DNA from: Bryobacterales bacterium
Lineage (GTDB): Bacteria; Acidobacteriota; Terriglobia; Bryobacterales; UBA6623
Direction of reading: 5' to 3'
DNA length: 48,112 nt
NCBI GenBank assembly: GCA_022826925.1
Contig: JAJDTX010000146.1
Location: forward strand, 1 to 48,112
Positions 35,301-43,940 of the stretch are shown here, piece by piece; positions within the stretch are counted from its first letter, which is position 1; each line of letters begins with the position of its first letter. A program made the translations under genes and the position numbers. The notes below the pieces were generated by a model. The model worked only from the letters and a program-made list of their open reading frames with translations, had not been told where the DNA came from and did no database searches.

Positions 35301-38300
35301 ATGATTTATTTTAAGTTCCAGATGTTGATACAGCTGTTCCTATATTGCGGTGCGCTGCTGCTGCTCCCAGCCCTGTCCGCCCAAGGGTCGGACGGCTTGG
35401 AGCATTTCGAGCGCCACGTTCGGCCGCTGCTGGCCGAGAAGTGCTACGCCTGCCACAGCGGCGACACCATGGCCATGGGGCAGCTGAGGCTCGACTCCAA
35501 GGAATCGCTCCTGCAAGGCGGTAGTCGAGGGCCTGCGATCACGCCGGGGGATCCTTCTTCCAGCCTGCTGCTGAAAGCGGTCTCATACGCCTCGATCGAC
35601 CTGAAGATGCCGCCGTCGGGCAGGCTGTCGGACGAGGACGTGGCCAACCTCGAGACTTGGATTCGGATGGGCGCGCCGGACCCTCGCTCCGCGACGGCGC
35701 CCGAGGTCGAACAAGCCGGCATCGATCTAGAGGAAGGCCGGCAGTTCTGGAGCTTTCAGCCGGTAGGCCAGCCGGCGTGGCCCGACGTTCGCAATACGAA
35801 CTGGGCGCGCACAGACATGGATCGGTTCATCCTCGCTCGGCTGGAAGCCGAGGGATTGGAAACGCCCGGCGGGGCCGACCGGCGGACGCTGCTGCGCCGG
35901 GTCACTTTCGATCTGACAGGCTTGCCGCCGACCCCAGCCGAGCTGGAGGAATTTCTGTCCGACAGAGCCCCGGGGGCGTACTCCCGCGTCGTCGAGAGGC
36001 TCCTAGGCTCGCCGCATTACGGCGAGCGCTGGGGGCGACACTGGCTGGACTTGGTGCGCTGGGCCGAGACGAACGGTCACGAGTTCGACAACAACAAGCT
36101 CGATGCTTGGAGGTTCCGCGACTACGTCATCGAGTCATTCAATGCGGACCTGCCCTACAACCGCTTCCTGCAGGAGCAGATTGCAGGCGACCTCATGCCG
36201 CCGAGACTGTCGGCGGATGGCACGCACTATGTCAACCCGATCGCTTCCGGCATGTACTGGCTGTGGGAGGTCCTCAACTCTCCGACCGACTCGGTCAAGG
36301 CGCGGGCTGACCAGATCGACAACCAGATCGACGTGTTGACCAAGGCCACCCAAGGCTTGACCGTTGCCTGCGCCCGCTGTCATGACCACAAGTTCGATCC
36401 GATTCCCACCGCCGACTACTACTCGCTGTTCGGAATCCTAGCGTCTACGCATATGAACGAGACCTGCATCGACTCCCCGGAAAGGGCGAGCGTGATTCGG
36501 GCGGCGGACAGGGAGATTGGCGGGATCAACGCACAGATCGCCGGCATGCTGCAGGGCGCCCGGCGCCGCGCCGCCGAAGGGTTGGCCGAACGGCTCGTTG
36601 CCGCGTCGAAGGAGGCGGGTTCGGAGGATTCGGATGGGCTGGCGGCGGAACTGGCCTATGCGGCCGAGGAGCCTTCGCATCCGCTGTATCCGTTCGCCAA
36701 GGTCGCGGAATCGCAGGCTCTGGAAGACGCTCCGGAGTTCGCCGCGACTCTCGCTGGCACGCGGGAAGAAATGTTCGAATGGGCGGCCAAGGCGGATCGC
36801 AGCCACCGGCTTTGGAGCGAGCGAGGGGACGAGGTCTTCGAAGACTTCGAGGGTGGCTTTGGCAAGTGGACCGTGAACGGCGCCGGTTTCGGGTCCGGTC
36901 CGGTTCGGGCCGTCCCGCCTGCTCAGCGGCTGGGCGGCCATTGGGGCCAGGCGGTGGCAGCATCTTCCGGAAATGGCGCCGACGCATTAGTGGGAACCCT
37001 CACCACGGAGAAGTTCCGCATGCCCGCCAGGTATGTCCACGTGCGGCTGGCGGGTCCGCAACACGACCGCCGTCTCAAGGAAGACGCCCCGGCGCGCTTC
37101 ACCGTGATCGCGGACGAGCACAAGTCCGGGCATGCCATGCCCGATGGCAGCGGTCGCCTGCGCTGGCACACCATCGCGATGACCAAGGAGCGCGGCCGCA
37201 TCTGCTCGATCGAGATCGTGGACCGAGACCGGGAGGGCTCGATCGCGGTGGACCAAGTCGTATTCTCATCCGCGCCCGAGCCCCCGCCGATAGCCGGACC
37301 CGTCAATGCCCGGATCTTGGACCTGCTTGCTGACGAGACGATTCGTTCCTTGCCAGATCTCGCTCTAGCCTACGAGGCTCTCGCCCGAAGATTGCCCGAG
37401 GCAGCGAGCGGCCCGGCGGACGACGGGCTGCTGTCGGGAATTCTCGGCCACGCCCGGCGCGATCAAGCGGCGGAGTTCCTCGCCGAGGACGAACTTCGGC
37501 GCTATTCCGAACTCGTTTCCCGCCGCGACCGGCTCGACCAAGCCCTGCCCGCTTCGATGTTCGCGATGTCGAGCCGGGACTGGCAGCCCGCCGACTCGCC
37601 GATCCACATCCGTGGCAACCACAAGAATGCGGGCGAGATCGCTCCGCGCCAGTTCTTGCAGGCGATCGCCGGCAGCGAGCAAGAGCCGTACCGCAACGGC
37701 TCGGGGCGCCTGGAACTGGCGCAGTGGGTGGCCAGCGAGAAGAACCCGCTCACCGCCCGCGTGATGGCCAATCGCGTGTGGCACCATCACTTCGGCCGCG
37801 GCATCGTCGCGAGCCCGGACAATTTCGGTCGCATGGGCGAGCAGCCCACGCACCCCGCCCTGCTGGATTTCCTGGCGCGAAAGTTCATGGACTCGGGCTG
37901 GTCGGTCAAGGACCTCCACCGAGAGATCGTTCACTCGAGCACGTACCGGGCGTCCAGCGAGCCATCGGAGAGGGCCGAGGCGATAGACCCGTCCAACCTC
38001 CTGCTGTCGCACTTCCCGGTCCGGCGCCTTGAGGCCGAAGCGATCCGCGATTCGCTGCTGGCGGTCTCCGGAGCGTTAGACCCGTCCGTCGGTGGACCCG
38101 GGGTGCCGCCGCACATCAGCGAGTATCAGGACGGCCGTGGCAAGCCCGCGTCGGGGCCGGTCGACGGCCTCGGCCGGCGCAGCATCTACTTGCAGGTGCG
38201 GCGCAACTTCCTGCCGCCGCTCTTCCTGGCCTTCGACTACCCGTTGCCGATCTCGACCGAGGGCCGCAGGGGTGTCTCGGCCGTGGCTTCCCAAGCGCTG

Positions 38301-38570
38301 CTGATGCTCAACAACGAGTTCGTCAACGGGCAGGCCCGGCTTTGGGCCGAGCGCACGCTGCAGGCGCACGAGGGCACGCAGGAGCGCATCGCAGACATGT
38401 ATCTGCGGGCCTACGGCAGACCGCCGGAGGAGTCAGAATTCTCAGAGATCGAAGGTTTCCTGGCTAGCCAGGCGCGCTTGCGGGACTCGCCGGGACTCGA
38501 CGACCCGGATATCTGGGCCGATCTCGCTCATGCCGTCTTCAACGCAGCGGAATTCTTGTTCGTGCGCTGA
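35301..38570 (+). CDS. Secreted PSCyt1-DUF1549-DUF1553 protein with internal extra domain
   Basis: The 1089-residue protein has a signal peptide (FLYCGALLLLPALSAQ), then a planctomycete-type cytochrome c domain with heme motif CYACH (C48, C51, H52). DUF1549 spans about 166-380 (VTFDLTGLPPTPAEL, HYGERWGRHWLDLVRWAETNG) and ends in a second CxxCH, C357-C360-H361 in CARCHDHKFDPI. An inserted domain lies at about 510-655 (FEDFEGGFGKWTVNG to DQVVFSS), with the look of a jelly-roll carbohydrate-binding module. DUF1553 follows at about 798-1065 (LAQWVASEKNPLTARVMANRVW, SFEY-like LFLAFDYP). GAGGACGT precedes the ATG. These proteins are abundant in Planctomycetes and Acidobacteria and linked to polysaccharide breakdown. 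The DUF1080 gene follows after 45 bases. Confidence 0.9.
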   Translation: MIYFKFQMLIQLFLYCGALLLLPALSAQGSDGLEHFERHVRPLLAEKCYACHSGDTMAMGQLRLDSKESLLQGGSRGPAITPGDPSSSLLLKAVSYASIDLKMPPSGRLSDEDVANLETWIRMGAPDPRSATAPEVEQAGIDLEEGRQFWSFQPVGQPAWPDVRNTNWARTDMDRFILARLEAEGLETPGGADRRTLLRRVTFDLTGLPPTPAELEEFLSDRAPGAYSRVVERLLGSPHYGERWGRHWLDLVRWAETNGHEFDNNKLDAWRFRDYVIESFNADLPYNRFLQEQIAGDLMPPRLSADGTHYVNPIASGMYWLWEVLNSPTDSVKARADQIDNQIDVLTKATQGLTVACARCHDHKFDPIPTADYYSLFGILASTHMNETCIDSPERASVIRAADREIGGINAQIAGMLQGARRRAAEGLAERLVAASKEAGSEDSDGLAAELAYAAEEPSHPLYPFAKVAESQALEDAPEFAATLAGTREEMFEWAAKADRSHRLWSERGDEVFEDFEGGFGKWTVNGAGFGSGPVRAVPPAQRLGGHWGQAVAASSGNGADALVGTLTTEKFRMPARYVHVRLAGPQHDRRLKEDAPARFTVIADEHKSGHAMPDGSGRLRWHTIAMTKERGRICSIEIVDRDREGSIAVDQVVFSSAPEPPPIAGPVNARILDLLADETIRSLPDLALAYEALARRLPEAASGPADDGLLSGILGHARRDQAAEFLAEDELRRYSELVSRRDRLDQALPASMFAMSSRDWQPADSPIHIRGNHKNAGEIAPRQFLQAIAGSEQEPYRNGSGRLELAQWVASEKNPLTARVMANRVWHHHFGRGIVASPDNFGRMGEQPTHPALLDFLARKFMDSGWSVKDLHREIVHSSTYRASSEPSERAEAIDPSNLLLSHFPVRRLEAEAIRDSLLAVSGALDPSVGGPGVPPHISEYQDGRGKPASGPVDGLGRRSIYLQVRRNFLPPLFLAFDYPLPISTEGRRGVSAVASQALLMLNNEFVNGQARLWAERTLQAHEGTQERIADMYLRAYGRPPEESEFSEIEGFLASQARLRDSPGLDDPDIWADLAHAVFNAAEFLFVR

Positions 38571-38615
38571 GCCCGCAAGCGCCCGATCGGCTATGCTTGA
38601 ACCTCGGGATCAACC

Positions 38616-39488
38616 ATGCTGCGCACCATCCTGCTAGCGGCCCTCGCGGCCAGCCTCGGACTCGCGGAACCGTCGCACAACAGCTTGACCGATGCGGAAA
38701 AGCTGGAAGGCTGGCAACTGCTCTTTGACGGCTCGACCTCCACGGGCTGGGAGGGTTTTCAAGACACCCCGTTTCCCACCAGTTCGTGGGCGATCGAGGA
38801 CGGCACGATCCGGACCTTGTCCGACAACAGCGGCGGCGACATCGTCACCGTGAGCCAGTTCGAGAATTTCGAGCTGACCTTCGATTGGAAGCTCGTCAAG
38901 GGCGGCAACAGCGGTGTCAAGTACCTAGTCCAGAAGGCTTGGGCCGGCCCCGGCTACCGGCCCCACCTGAGTCCGGACGCCAAGCGGCGCTCGATGCTGA
39001 GGGCTACCGGCCCGGAGTATCAACTCTTGGACGATGACAATCTGAACCGCGCCAAGCGCGGGTGGGAATACTCCAGCTGCGGCTCGCTGTACCTGCTCTA
39101 CAAGCCTGTCGCTGACAAGCCGGTCCGCCCTGCGGGCGAATGGAACACCTCGCGCATAGTTGTCCGCGGAACCCAGGGCGAACACTGGCTGAACGGCGCG
39201 AAGATCTTGGAGTTCGAGTTCAATACGCCGGACATGTTCGCGCGCGTCGAGCAGACCAAGTTCAAGCGCGTGCCGGGGTTCGGGTTCAAGGGTCCCGGTC
39301 ACATCGCGCTGACACACCACAACCACCCGGTTTGGTACCGCAACATCAAGGTGCGCGCCCTGCAAGGCCCGCGCGTCTCGGACTTCCTGCCCGGAAGGCT
39401 GTTTGATCCGGAAGGGCTTATCCCGCCTCCCCCGCGGCTGCCCCAGCCGGGCGATCCGACCACCCCGGACGCGCGCCCCAGCCACTAG
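38616..39488 (+). CDS. DUF1080 family secreted hydrolase (3-keto-glycoside hydrolase fold)
   Basis: The 290-residue protein has a signal peptide (MLRTILLAALAASLGLA) and one DUF1080 concanavalin-like domain: LEGWQLLFDGSTSTGWEGF, FENFELTFDWKLVKGGNSGVKYLV, GPEYQLLDD, then the late block PAGEWNTSRIVVRGTQGEHWLNGAKILEFE, and a final strand GPGHIALTHHNHPVWYRNIKVRAL. DUF1080 proteins have been shown to act on 3-keto-glycosides. The 45-base spacing from the upstream cytochrome/DUF1549 gene suggests one transcript. The C-terminus is a Pro-rich tail. The start ATG has only a weak purine stretch upstream. Confidence 0.88.
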   Translation: MLRTILLAALAASLGLAEPSHNSLTDAEKLEGWQLLFDGSTSTGWEGFQDTPFPTSSWAIEDGTIRTLSDNSGGDIVTVSQFENFELTFDWKLVKGGNSGVKYLVQKAWAGPGYRPHLSPDAKRRSMLRATGPEYQLLDDDNLNRAKRGWEYSSCGSLYLLYKPVADKPVRPAGEWNTSRIVVRGTQGEHWLNGAKILEFEFNTPDMFARVEQTKFKRVPGFGFKGPGHIALTHHNHPVWYRNIKVRALQGPRVSDFLPGRLFDPEGLIPPPPRLPQPGDPTTPDARPSH

Positions 39489-39596
39489 GCCTCGACTGCA
39501 GTAGGCGCGTCCGCTCCCGCTCCCTCCGGGGCTATAGAGTGAGAGAAGAGGCTCGCTGTCCGCCTCTCGGGCTGCGGGCGCTTAACTCCCTCTGCC

Positions 39597-40619
39597 ATGC
39601 ATTCCTTTCGCACCTTACTCGGCCTTCTCCTTGCACTCTCGAGCCCAGCGGTCTTGTCGGCGGATATCGTGACGCTGACCAACGGCGATCGACTCACCGG
39701 CACCGTGCGCCGGGTCTCGGAAGGCAAGCTCACGCTGCAATCGAACCTTGCCGGCACGGTGCAGATAGCGTGGAGCGACGTTCGGGAGATCCAGAGCGAC
39801 GCGGACTTTTCGGTGCTGACGGCGCACGGACAGCGTCTCGACGGCCGGCTGACCCTCGAAGGCCCCCGTGTTTTGATCGCGCAGCAGTCCCGCGAGCCGG
39901 TAACCATCCCGTCGAGGGAGGTCACTCGGGTCGTACGCGGGGAGCGGCAGCGGGGCGCGCGAAGAGTGCTCTCGGCGCTGGACGGTTCTGCGGACATCGG
40001 CTTCAGCGTTGCCCGGGGCAACCAGAACCAGATGCAGTCCTCAACCGGAGTCAGGGCGGGCTATACCTCCGCGCAGTACCAGTTCTCTGGTCGGATCAGC
40101 TCTCTGTTTGCCCGGCAGGACGGGGCGCGTTCCCAAAGCCGGCATGCTCTCAATGCTCGCCTTGACCGCTTCCTCAACGACCGGACCTTCGCCTATGCGC
40201 TGACCGGCCTGGAACGCAACGAGCGCCGCCTGCTGGACCTGCGCAGCCGGCTCGGCGGCGGCATGGGTTGGCGAGTGCGGAGTACCCGCAATACTGAGCT
40301 GTCGCTGCTTGGCGGCACAGCCTACGTTCACGAGCGGCTGCGCGATCAAGCCAACCAATCGACCTTCGAGTCCTTCGGCGGGCTGGAGTGGTCCACCTTG
40401 CTGCTGGGTGTGGTCAGCGTCGATACGCAGCTGACGATCCATCCCAGCCTGCTGGATGGCTCCGATGTCCGCGTTGAGTACGACGGGACCTTCCGCGTGC
40501 CGATCGCAGGGCGTTTCACTTACTCGTTGCGCCTGTTTGACCGCTACGACACGCGGCCGGCCGCGATGGTCGCGCGCAACGACTACGGCGTCGTCACAGG
40601 TCTTGGAGTCGTCTTCTAG
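39597..40619 (+). CDS. DUF481 family outer-membrane beta-barrel protein
   Basis: The 340-residue protein has a signal peptide (LGLLLALSSPAVLSA) and an N-terminal SH3-like segment (DIVTLTNGDRLTGTVRRVSEGKLTLQS, repeated as HGQRLDGRLTLEGPRVLIAQQ). From about residue 125 it shows alternating amphipathic strands typical of DUF481/YdiY-like barrels (ADIGFSVARGNQNQMQSSTGVRAGY, FTYSLRLFDRYDTRP), ending in a hydrophobic strand with terminal Phe (GVVTGLGVVF), the usual outer-membrane insertion signal. This supports a Gram-negative envelope. Same direction as the DUF1080 gene, 108 bases apart. Function unknown; it could serve as a porin for the sugars released by its neighbours (inference). Confidence 0.85.
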   Translation: MHSFRTLLGLLLALSSPAVLSADIVTLTNGDRLTGTVRRVSEGKLTLQSNLAGTVQIAWSDVREIQSDADFSVLTAHGQRLDGRLTLEGPRVLIAQQSREPVTIPSREVTRVVRGERQRGARRVLSALDGSADIGFSVARGNQNQMQSSTGVRAGYTSAQYQFSGRISSLFARQDGARSQSRHALNARLDRFLNDRTFAYALTGLERNERRLLDLRSRLGGGMGWRVRSTRNTELSLLGGTAYVHERLRDQANQSTFESFGGLEWSTLLLGVVSVDTQLTIHPSLLDGSDVRVEYDGTFRVPIAGRFTYSLRLFDRYDTRPAAMVARNDYGVVTGLGVVF

Positions 40620-40629
40620 CCCTCAGGCC

Positions 40630-41874
40630 CTACGAATCTGCGCCCTCGTCGCCGGACCGGACTGTCAGCTTGACGCGGACCGCGCGCCCGCCCTGTTCCT
40701 CCATGACCTCGGCGGCGGCGCCTTCCAGCTCCACCGTGTCGCCAGCCTCCAGCAGGCGTCCGATGCGGGAGACCAGAAGGCCCGAGAGCGTGTCCACGTC
40801 AGTCGACTCGAGGCTGAGCCGCACCTCGCGATTGAGGCGTTCCAAGGGCACCGAGCCGTTCACCAAGTACACGCCCGGGCTCTCTTGCTCCACTTCCGGC
40901 GCTTCCGAATCGAATTCGTCCTGTACCGCTCCGACAATCTGCTCGACCACGTTTTCCATGGTGACGATGCCAACTATCGAGCCGTACTCGTCGTCGACGA
41001 GCGCCATGTGCTGGTGGGAGTTTTGCATCTCGCGCATCAACTGGCTGATCGGCATGGTCTCCGGGACATGGCAGAGCTCCCTCGAGACCGACCTCAGGTC
41101 CAGGTCCTCGTCGGCCGGCAAGCCGAGAAGGTCCTTGATGTGCACCAGCCCGACGACTTCGTCCAGGGATCCCTCGCACAGGGGAAAGCGAGTGTGGCGA
41201 GAATTGCGGGCGAGTTCGAAGCATTCCGAAGCTGGTTTTTGGGCGTCCAAGAACACCACGTCGCGACGGGGCACCATGACCTGCCGGGTGAGCATGTCGT
41301 CGAAGCGGAACACGGCGCTGAGAAGCTGGAGCTCGGAGGGTGTCAGCTCTCCGGACTGCCCGCCGAGCTCGATACTCGCCTGGATCTCGTCTTCGGTAAT
41401 CGCGGGAGTGCCGCGCGCTCCCGAGAAGAGGTCTGCGAATTTCTGGGTGATCTTGACGGCCGGGTGGAGGGCCTTTTGCAGCACGGCCAGCGGCCAGACG
41501 ATCCTGTGCCAGATCGAGTTCCAGTGCGTCGCGCCATAGGTCTTCGGCAGGATCTCGCCGATGAACAGGATGGCCAAGACGAGCCCGACAGAGAAGGCGG
41601 GGACCCACTGCGCCCCCAGCAGCCGCGCGGCCAGCATGCCGCAGATCGCTGCGCCGGCGGTGTTGGCGACGGTGTTCAGCACCAAGATGGCGGATGTGGG
41701 CTTGGCGATGTCAGCCTTCATCGCGATGAACCGTTCGGCCTTGTCCGCTCGCTCGCCGTCGGCCTTTTCCGCTTCCAGAGCGCTCATGCGCGTCGAGTAG
41801 AGCGTGGCTTCCAGCAGCGAGCAGATCGCCGAGATCAGGACCGTCAGGCCGCCGCAGATGATTAGGTAGGTCAT
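40630..41874 (-). CDS. CNNM/CorC (HlyC) family transporter-associated protein
   Basis: The 414-residue inner-membrane protein has an N-terminal CNNM (DUF21) domain with at least three membrane segments (YLIICGGLTVLISAICSLL, AILVLNTVANTAGAAICGML, FSVGLVLAILFIGEILPKTYG). A tandem CBS pair follows (TRQVMVPRRDVVFLDA, VPETMPISQLMREMQNSHQHMALVDDEYGSIVGIVTMENVVEQIVG), then a C-terminal CorC/HlyC transporter-associated domain from about residue 330. Such proteins are linked to Mg2+/Co2+ efflux or sodium-magnesium exchange. The gene converges with the DUF481 gene, leaving 10 bases between the stops. Confidence 0.92.
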   Translation of the reverse strand: MTYLIICGGLTVLISAICSLLEATLYSTRMSALEAEKADGERADKAERFIAMKADIAKPTSAILVLNTVANTAGAAICGMLAARLLGAQWVPAFSVGLVLAILFIGEILPKTYGATHWNSIWHRIVWPLAVLQKALHPAVKITQKFADLFSGARGTPAITEDEIQASIELGGQSGELTPSELQLLSAVFRFDDMLTRQVMVPRRDVVFLDAQKPASECFELARNSRHTRFPLCEGSLDEVVGLVHIKDLLGLPADEDLDLRSVSRELCHVPETMPISQLMREMQNSHQHMALVDDEYGSIVGIVTMENVVEQIVGAVQDEFDSEAPEVEQESPGVYLVNGSVPLERLNREVRLSLESTDVDTLSGLLVSRIGRLLEAGDTVELEGAAAEVMEEQGGRAVRVKLTVRSGDEGADS

Positions 41875-42065
41875 CGCGGCCTAGCTCGCGCGGCTTCCGC
41901 CGTATCCCGAGCGCTGCCCGCGGACTCTCTCTGTCGGACTGGCTTGGGGATCGCAGTACGGCGGCCGGCCGCCATTCCGGCCGGGCCCGGGACGAATGGG
42001 CTTGCTTCGCGGAGGTTGATGATCAGGGTCCGATTCGGGCTGCATGTGTCGCGCGGATGTCTCCG

Positions 42066-43403
42066 CTAGGCTCCTTTGGGGGTGCTCCAGTGCGTGCGGT
42101 AGGCACGCTTCACGTAAAGGTTTGCGTGGGGATCGCCCACGATGGTCTCGGTCTCTTGGTCGAAAGCCAGAGTGCGGCCAGTGCGGGACACGATGTTCGC
42201 TAGATGGCAGTGGATCGCGGAGAGGTGCCCTGTCGCGATGTCGGCCGCAGGCAGCTCGCGAGTGCGGACGCACTCGATGAAGTCCCGCATGTGGTCGTCC
42301 GACTCGTCATCCGCGTCATTGTGGTCGACTAGCTTGCCCTTATTGTCGTACAGCTTGTAGCCCCAGCGCCGATTCCACCTGCCGATCTGGATCGACGCAT
42401 CCGTGCCATAGACGGCAACGCCGTTGTCCTGCTCCTCCATTCCGTACGGGTTCCAGATGCGCATTTCCCAGATCAGGGCCTTGCCGCCGTACTGGAACGT
42501 CACGTTCATCGTGTCGGGAGTCTGCTGGTCGTCGTCGAAGAAGATCTTCGCGCCCATGCCGCTGGCGCTCTCGGGGAAGTCCACGCCCAGCGCCCAGCGG
42601 GCGATATCGAGTTGGTGCGCGCCGTCGTTGCCGGCGTCGCCCGTGCCGAAGTGCCAATGCCAGTGCCAGTTGTAGTGGAAGCGGTTCTCGTTGAAGGGGA
42701 TCCAAGGAGCGGGGCCCAGCCACGTGTCGTAGTCGACCCCTTTGGGCACGGGCGAGTTCGGCTTGTGGCCGATGTTCTTCCGGAGTTGGACATTCCACGC
42801 CTTTGCCATCAGAACGTCGCCCAGTGCTCCCGAGTGCGCGATCTCGATTCCCTTGCGAGTGGACGGACGGCTGCGCGACTGCGTGCCAACTTGAACGATG
42901 CGCGCGTTGCGCCGGGCCGCGTCGAGCATCAGCCGGCCCTCGCGGATGTTGTGCGAGGGGGGCTTCTCGACGTAGACATCCTTGCCCGCGTCACAGGCCA
43001 GGATCGTGGCCGGAGCGTGCCAGTGGTCCGGCGTCGCCACGACAACGGCGTCGACTTCGGCGTCGTCGAATAGATGACGCATGTCGTAGGTGGTTCGTGG
43101 CTGCGGCTTGCCCGCCTCGGTCAGGATCTGGCGCGCGCGCTCCAAAGATGCTTGATCCGCATCACAGATGTAGGACACCTCCACGTCCGGCAAGGTGACG
43201 AGCCCGCGCAGCAGGCTCCGGCCGCGTCCGCCGACTCCGATCATGCCGAGGTTCACGCGGTCGCTTGGCGCGGCTGCGCCGGACGTACCGGCGGCGATCG
43301 CGGAGGCCGCGCCGGCTCCCATGAAGGAGCGCCGGCTGATGGGACTGGGTGCCTCTTCAGCCTGGGGAGCGGAGTGATCGTCGCTCGCTGGGGCGGTCAT
43401 CAT
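42066..43403 (-). CDS. Tat-exported Gfo/Idh/MocA-family oxidoreductase (second copy)
   Basis: The 445-residue protein has a Tat signal (SRRSFMGAGAASAIAAG), a Rossmann fold (NLGMIGVGGRGRSLLRGLV) and VVVATPDHWHAPATILACDAGKDVYVEKPPSHNIREGRLM with the conserved EKP lysine. The substrate domain carries the unusual WHWHWHFGTGDAGNDGAHQLDIARWAL, with several His and Trp; the GAHQLD histidine is the likely catalytic base. It is only distantly related to the copy at 25218. The start may be ATG 43403 or the next codon, 43400. It lies just beyond the DUF1549/DUF1080/DUF481 run and divergent from the tRNA-Ala gene, so it is a candidate partner in sugar oxidation. Confidence 0.88.
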   Translation of the reverse strand: MMTAPASDDHSAPQAEEAPSPISRRSFMGAGAASAIAAGTSGAAAPSDRVNLGMIGVGGRGRSLLRGLVTLPDVEVSYICDADQASLERARQILTEAGKPQPRTTYDMRHLFDDAEVDAVVVATPDHWHAPATILACDAGKDVYVEKPPSHNIREGRLMLDAARRNARIVQVGTQSRSRPSTRKGIEIAHSGALGDVLMAKAWNVQLRKNIGHKPNSPVPKGVDYDTWLGPAPWIPFNENRFHYNWHWHWHFGTGDAGNDGAHQLDIARWALGVDFPESASGMGAKIFFDDDQQTPDTMNVTFQYGGKALIWEMRIWNPYGMEEQDNGVAVYGTDASIQIGRWNRRWGYKLYDNKGKLVDHNDADDESDDHMRDFIECVRTRELPAADIATGHLSAIHCHLANIVSRTGRTLAFDQETETIVGDPHANLYVKRAYRTHWSTPKGA

Positions 43404-43657
43404 GCGGCCCACGGTCACGGTATCACAGCAGGCCCCTGCAATGCTCCGAGCGCGCCATACCCGCAGTCCTGCCGCAATCGGCTCGATGGATACTTGCCTC
43501 GGCAATGCGGCCGTTCTGGCTCGGAAGCTTGGTTCGAGTCGGGCGAGGACTGTTTCCAGCCCAGTGCGGGCCGAGGTGCGGCAGCTCAACCGGAGGGGTT
43601 CTGAGTAGCGAAGCGCGCTTCGCAAGCGGCGGTATACGACGGGCTGGGAACCGGCTT

Positions 43658-43668
43658 ATTGGTACAAT
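43658..43668 (+). promoter_or_regulatory. Extended -10 promoter element of tRNA-Ala
   Basis: TACAAT at 43663-43668, preceded by TTGG (a TGn extension), lies 12 bases before the 5' end of the mature tRNA, with an AT-rich stretch (AATAAATGTAAGCTT) between. No good -35 hexamer is seen at the usual distance, which fits an extended -10 promoter. Confidence 0.5.
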
Positions 43669-43680
43669 AAATGTAAGCTT

Positions 43681-43756
<76 letters not shown>

Positions 43757-43781
43757 CTTTCTTGGGGCTCTAGGCTGTTAG

Positions 43782-43940
43782 GTTGGGGCAAAGCCGCCGC
43801 CGAATGAGGGCGAGCCGCTCGATGCGCAAGTGCGGTTCCTCGCTGTCGGATTCGCAAGCGCGACAGGCCCAGGGACGCGGTTCGCCTCCACCATCCCCGA
43901 AGGCTTGAAGGCGCTGGGGTTCTTCGGAGGCGGCGAGTGA
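43782..43940 (+). pseudogene. 3' fragment of an unknown gene, coupled to the AlbA_2-domain gene
   Basis: A frame is open from 43782 (after an in-frame TAG at 43779) to TGA 43938-43940, about 52 codons. It reads, in part, LDAQVRFLAVGFASATGPG and TIPEGLKALGFFGGGE. Its stop overlaps the GTG start of the next gene as GTGA, the arrangement of translationally coupled genes, so it looks like the tail of a once-complete upstream partner. No family is recognised, and no good start codon precedes it except a late GTG. Confidence 0.4.

Noticed and set aside
41881..42273. Minus-strand open frame of 130 codons between the CNNM and Gfo/Idh/MocA genes
   Set aside because: Arg/Pro-rich composition and overlap with the end of the Gfo/Idh/MocA gene in another frame.
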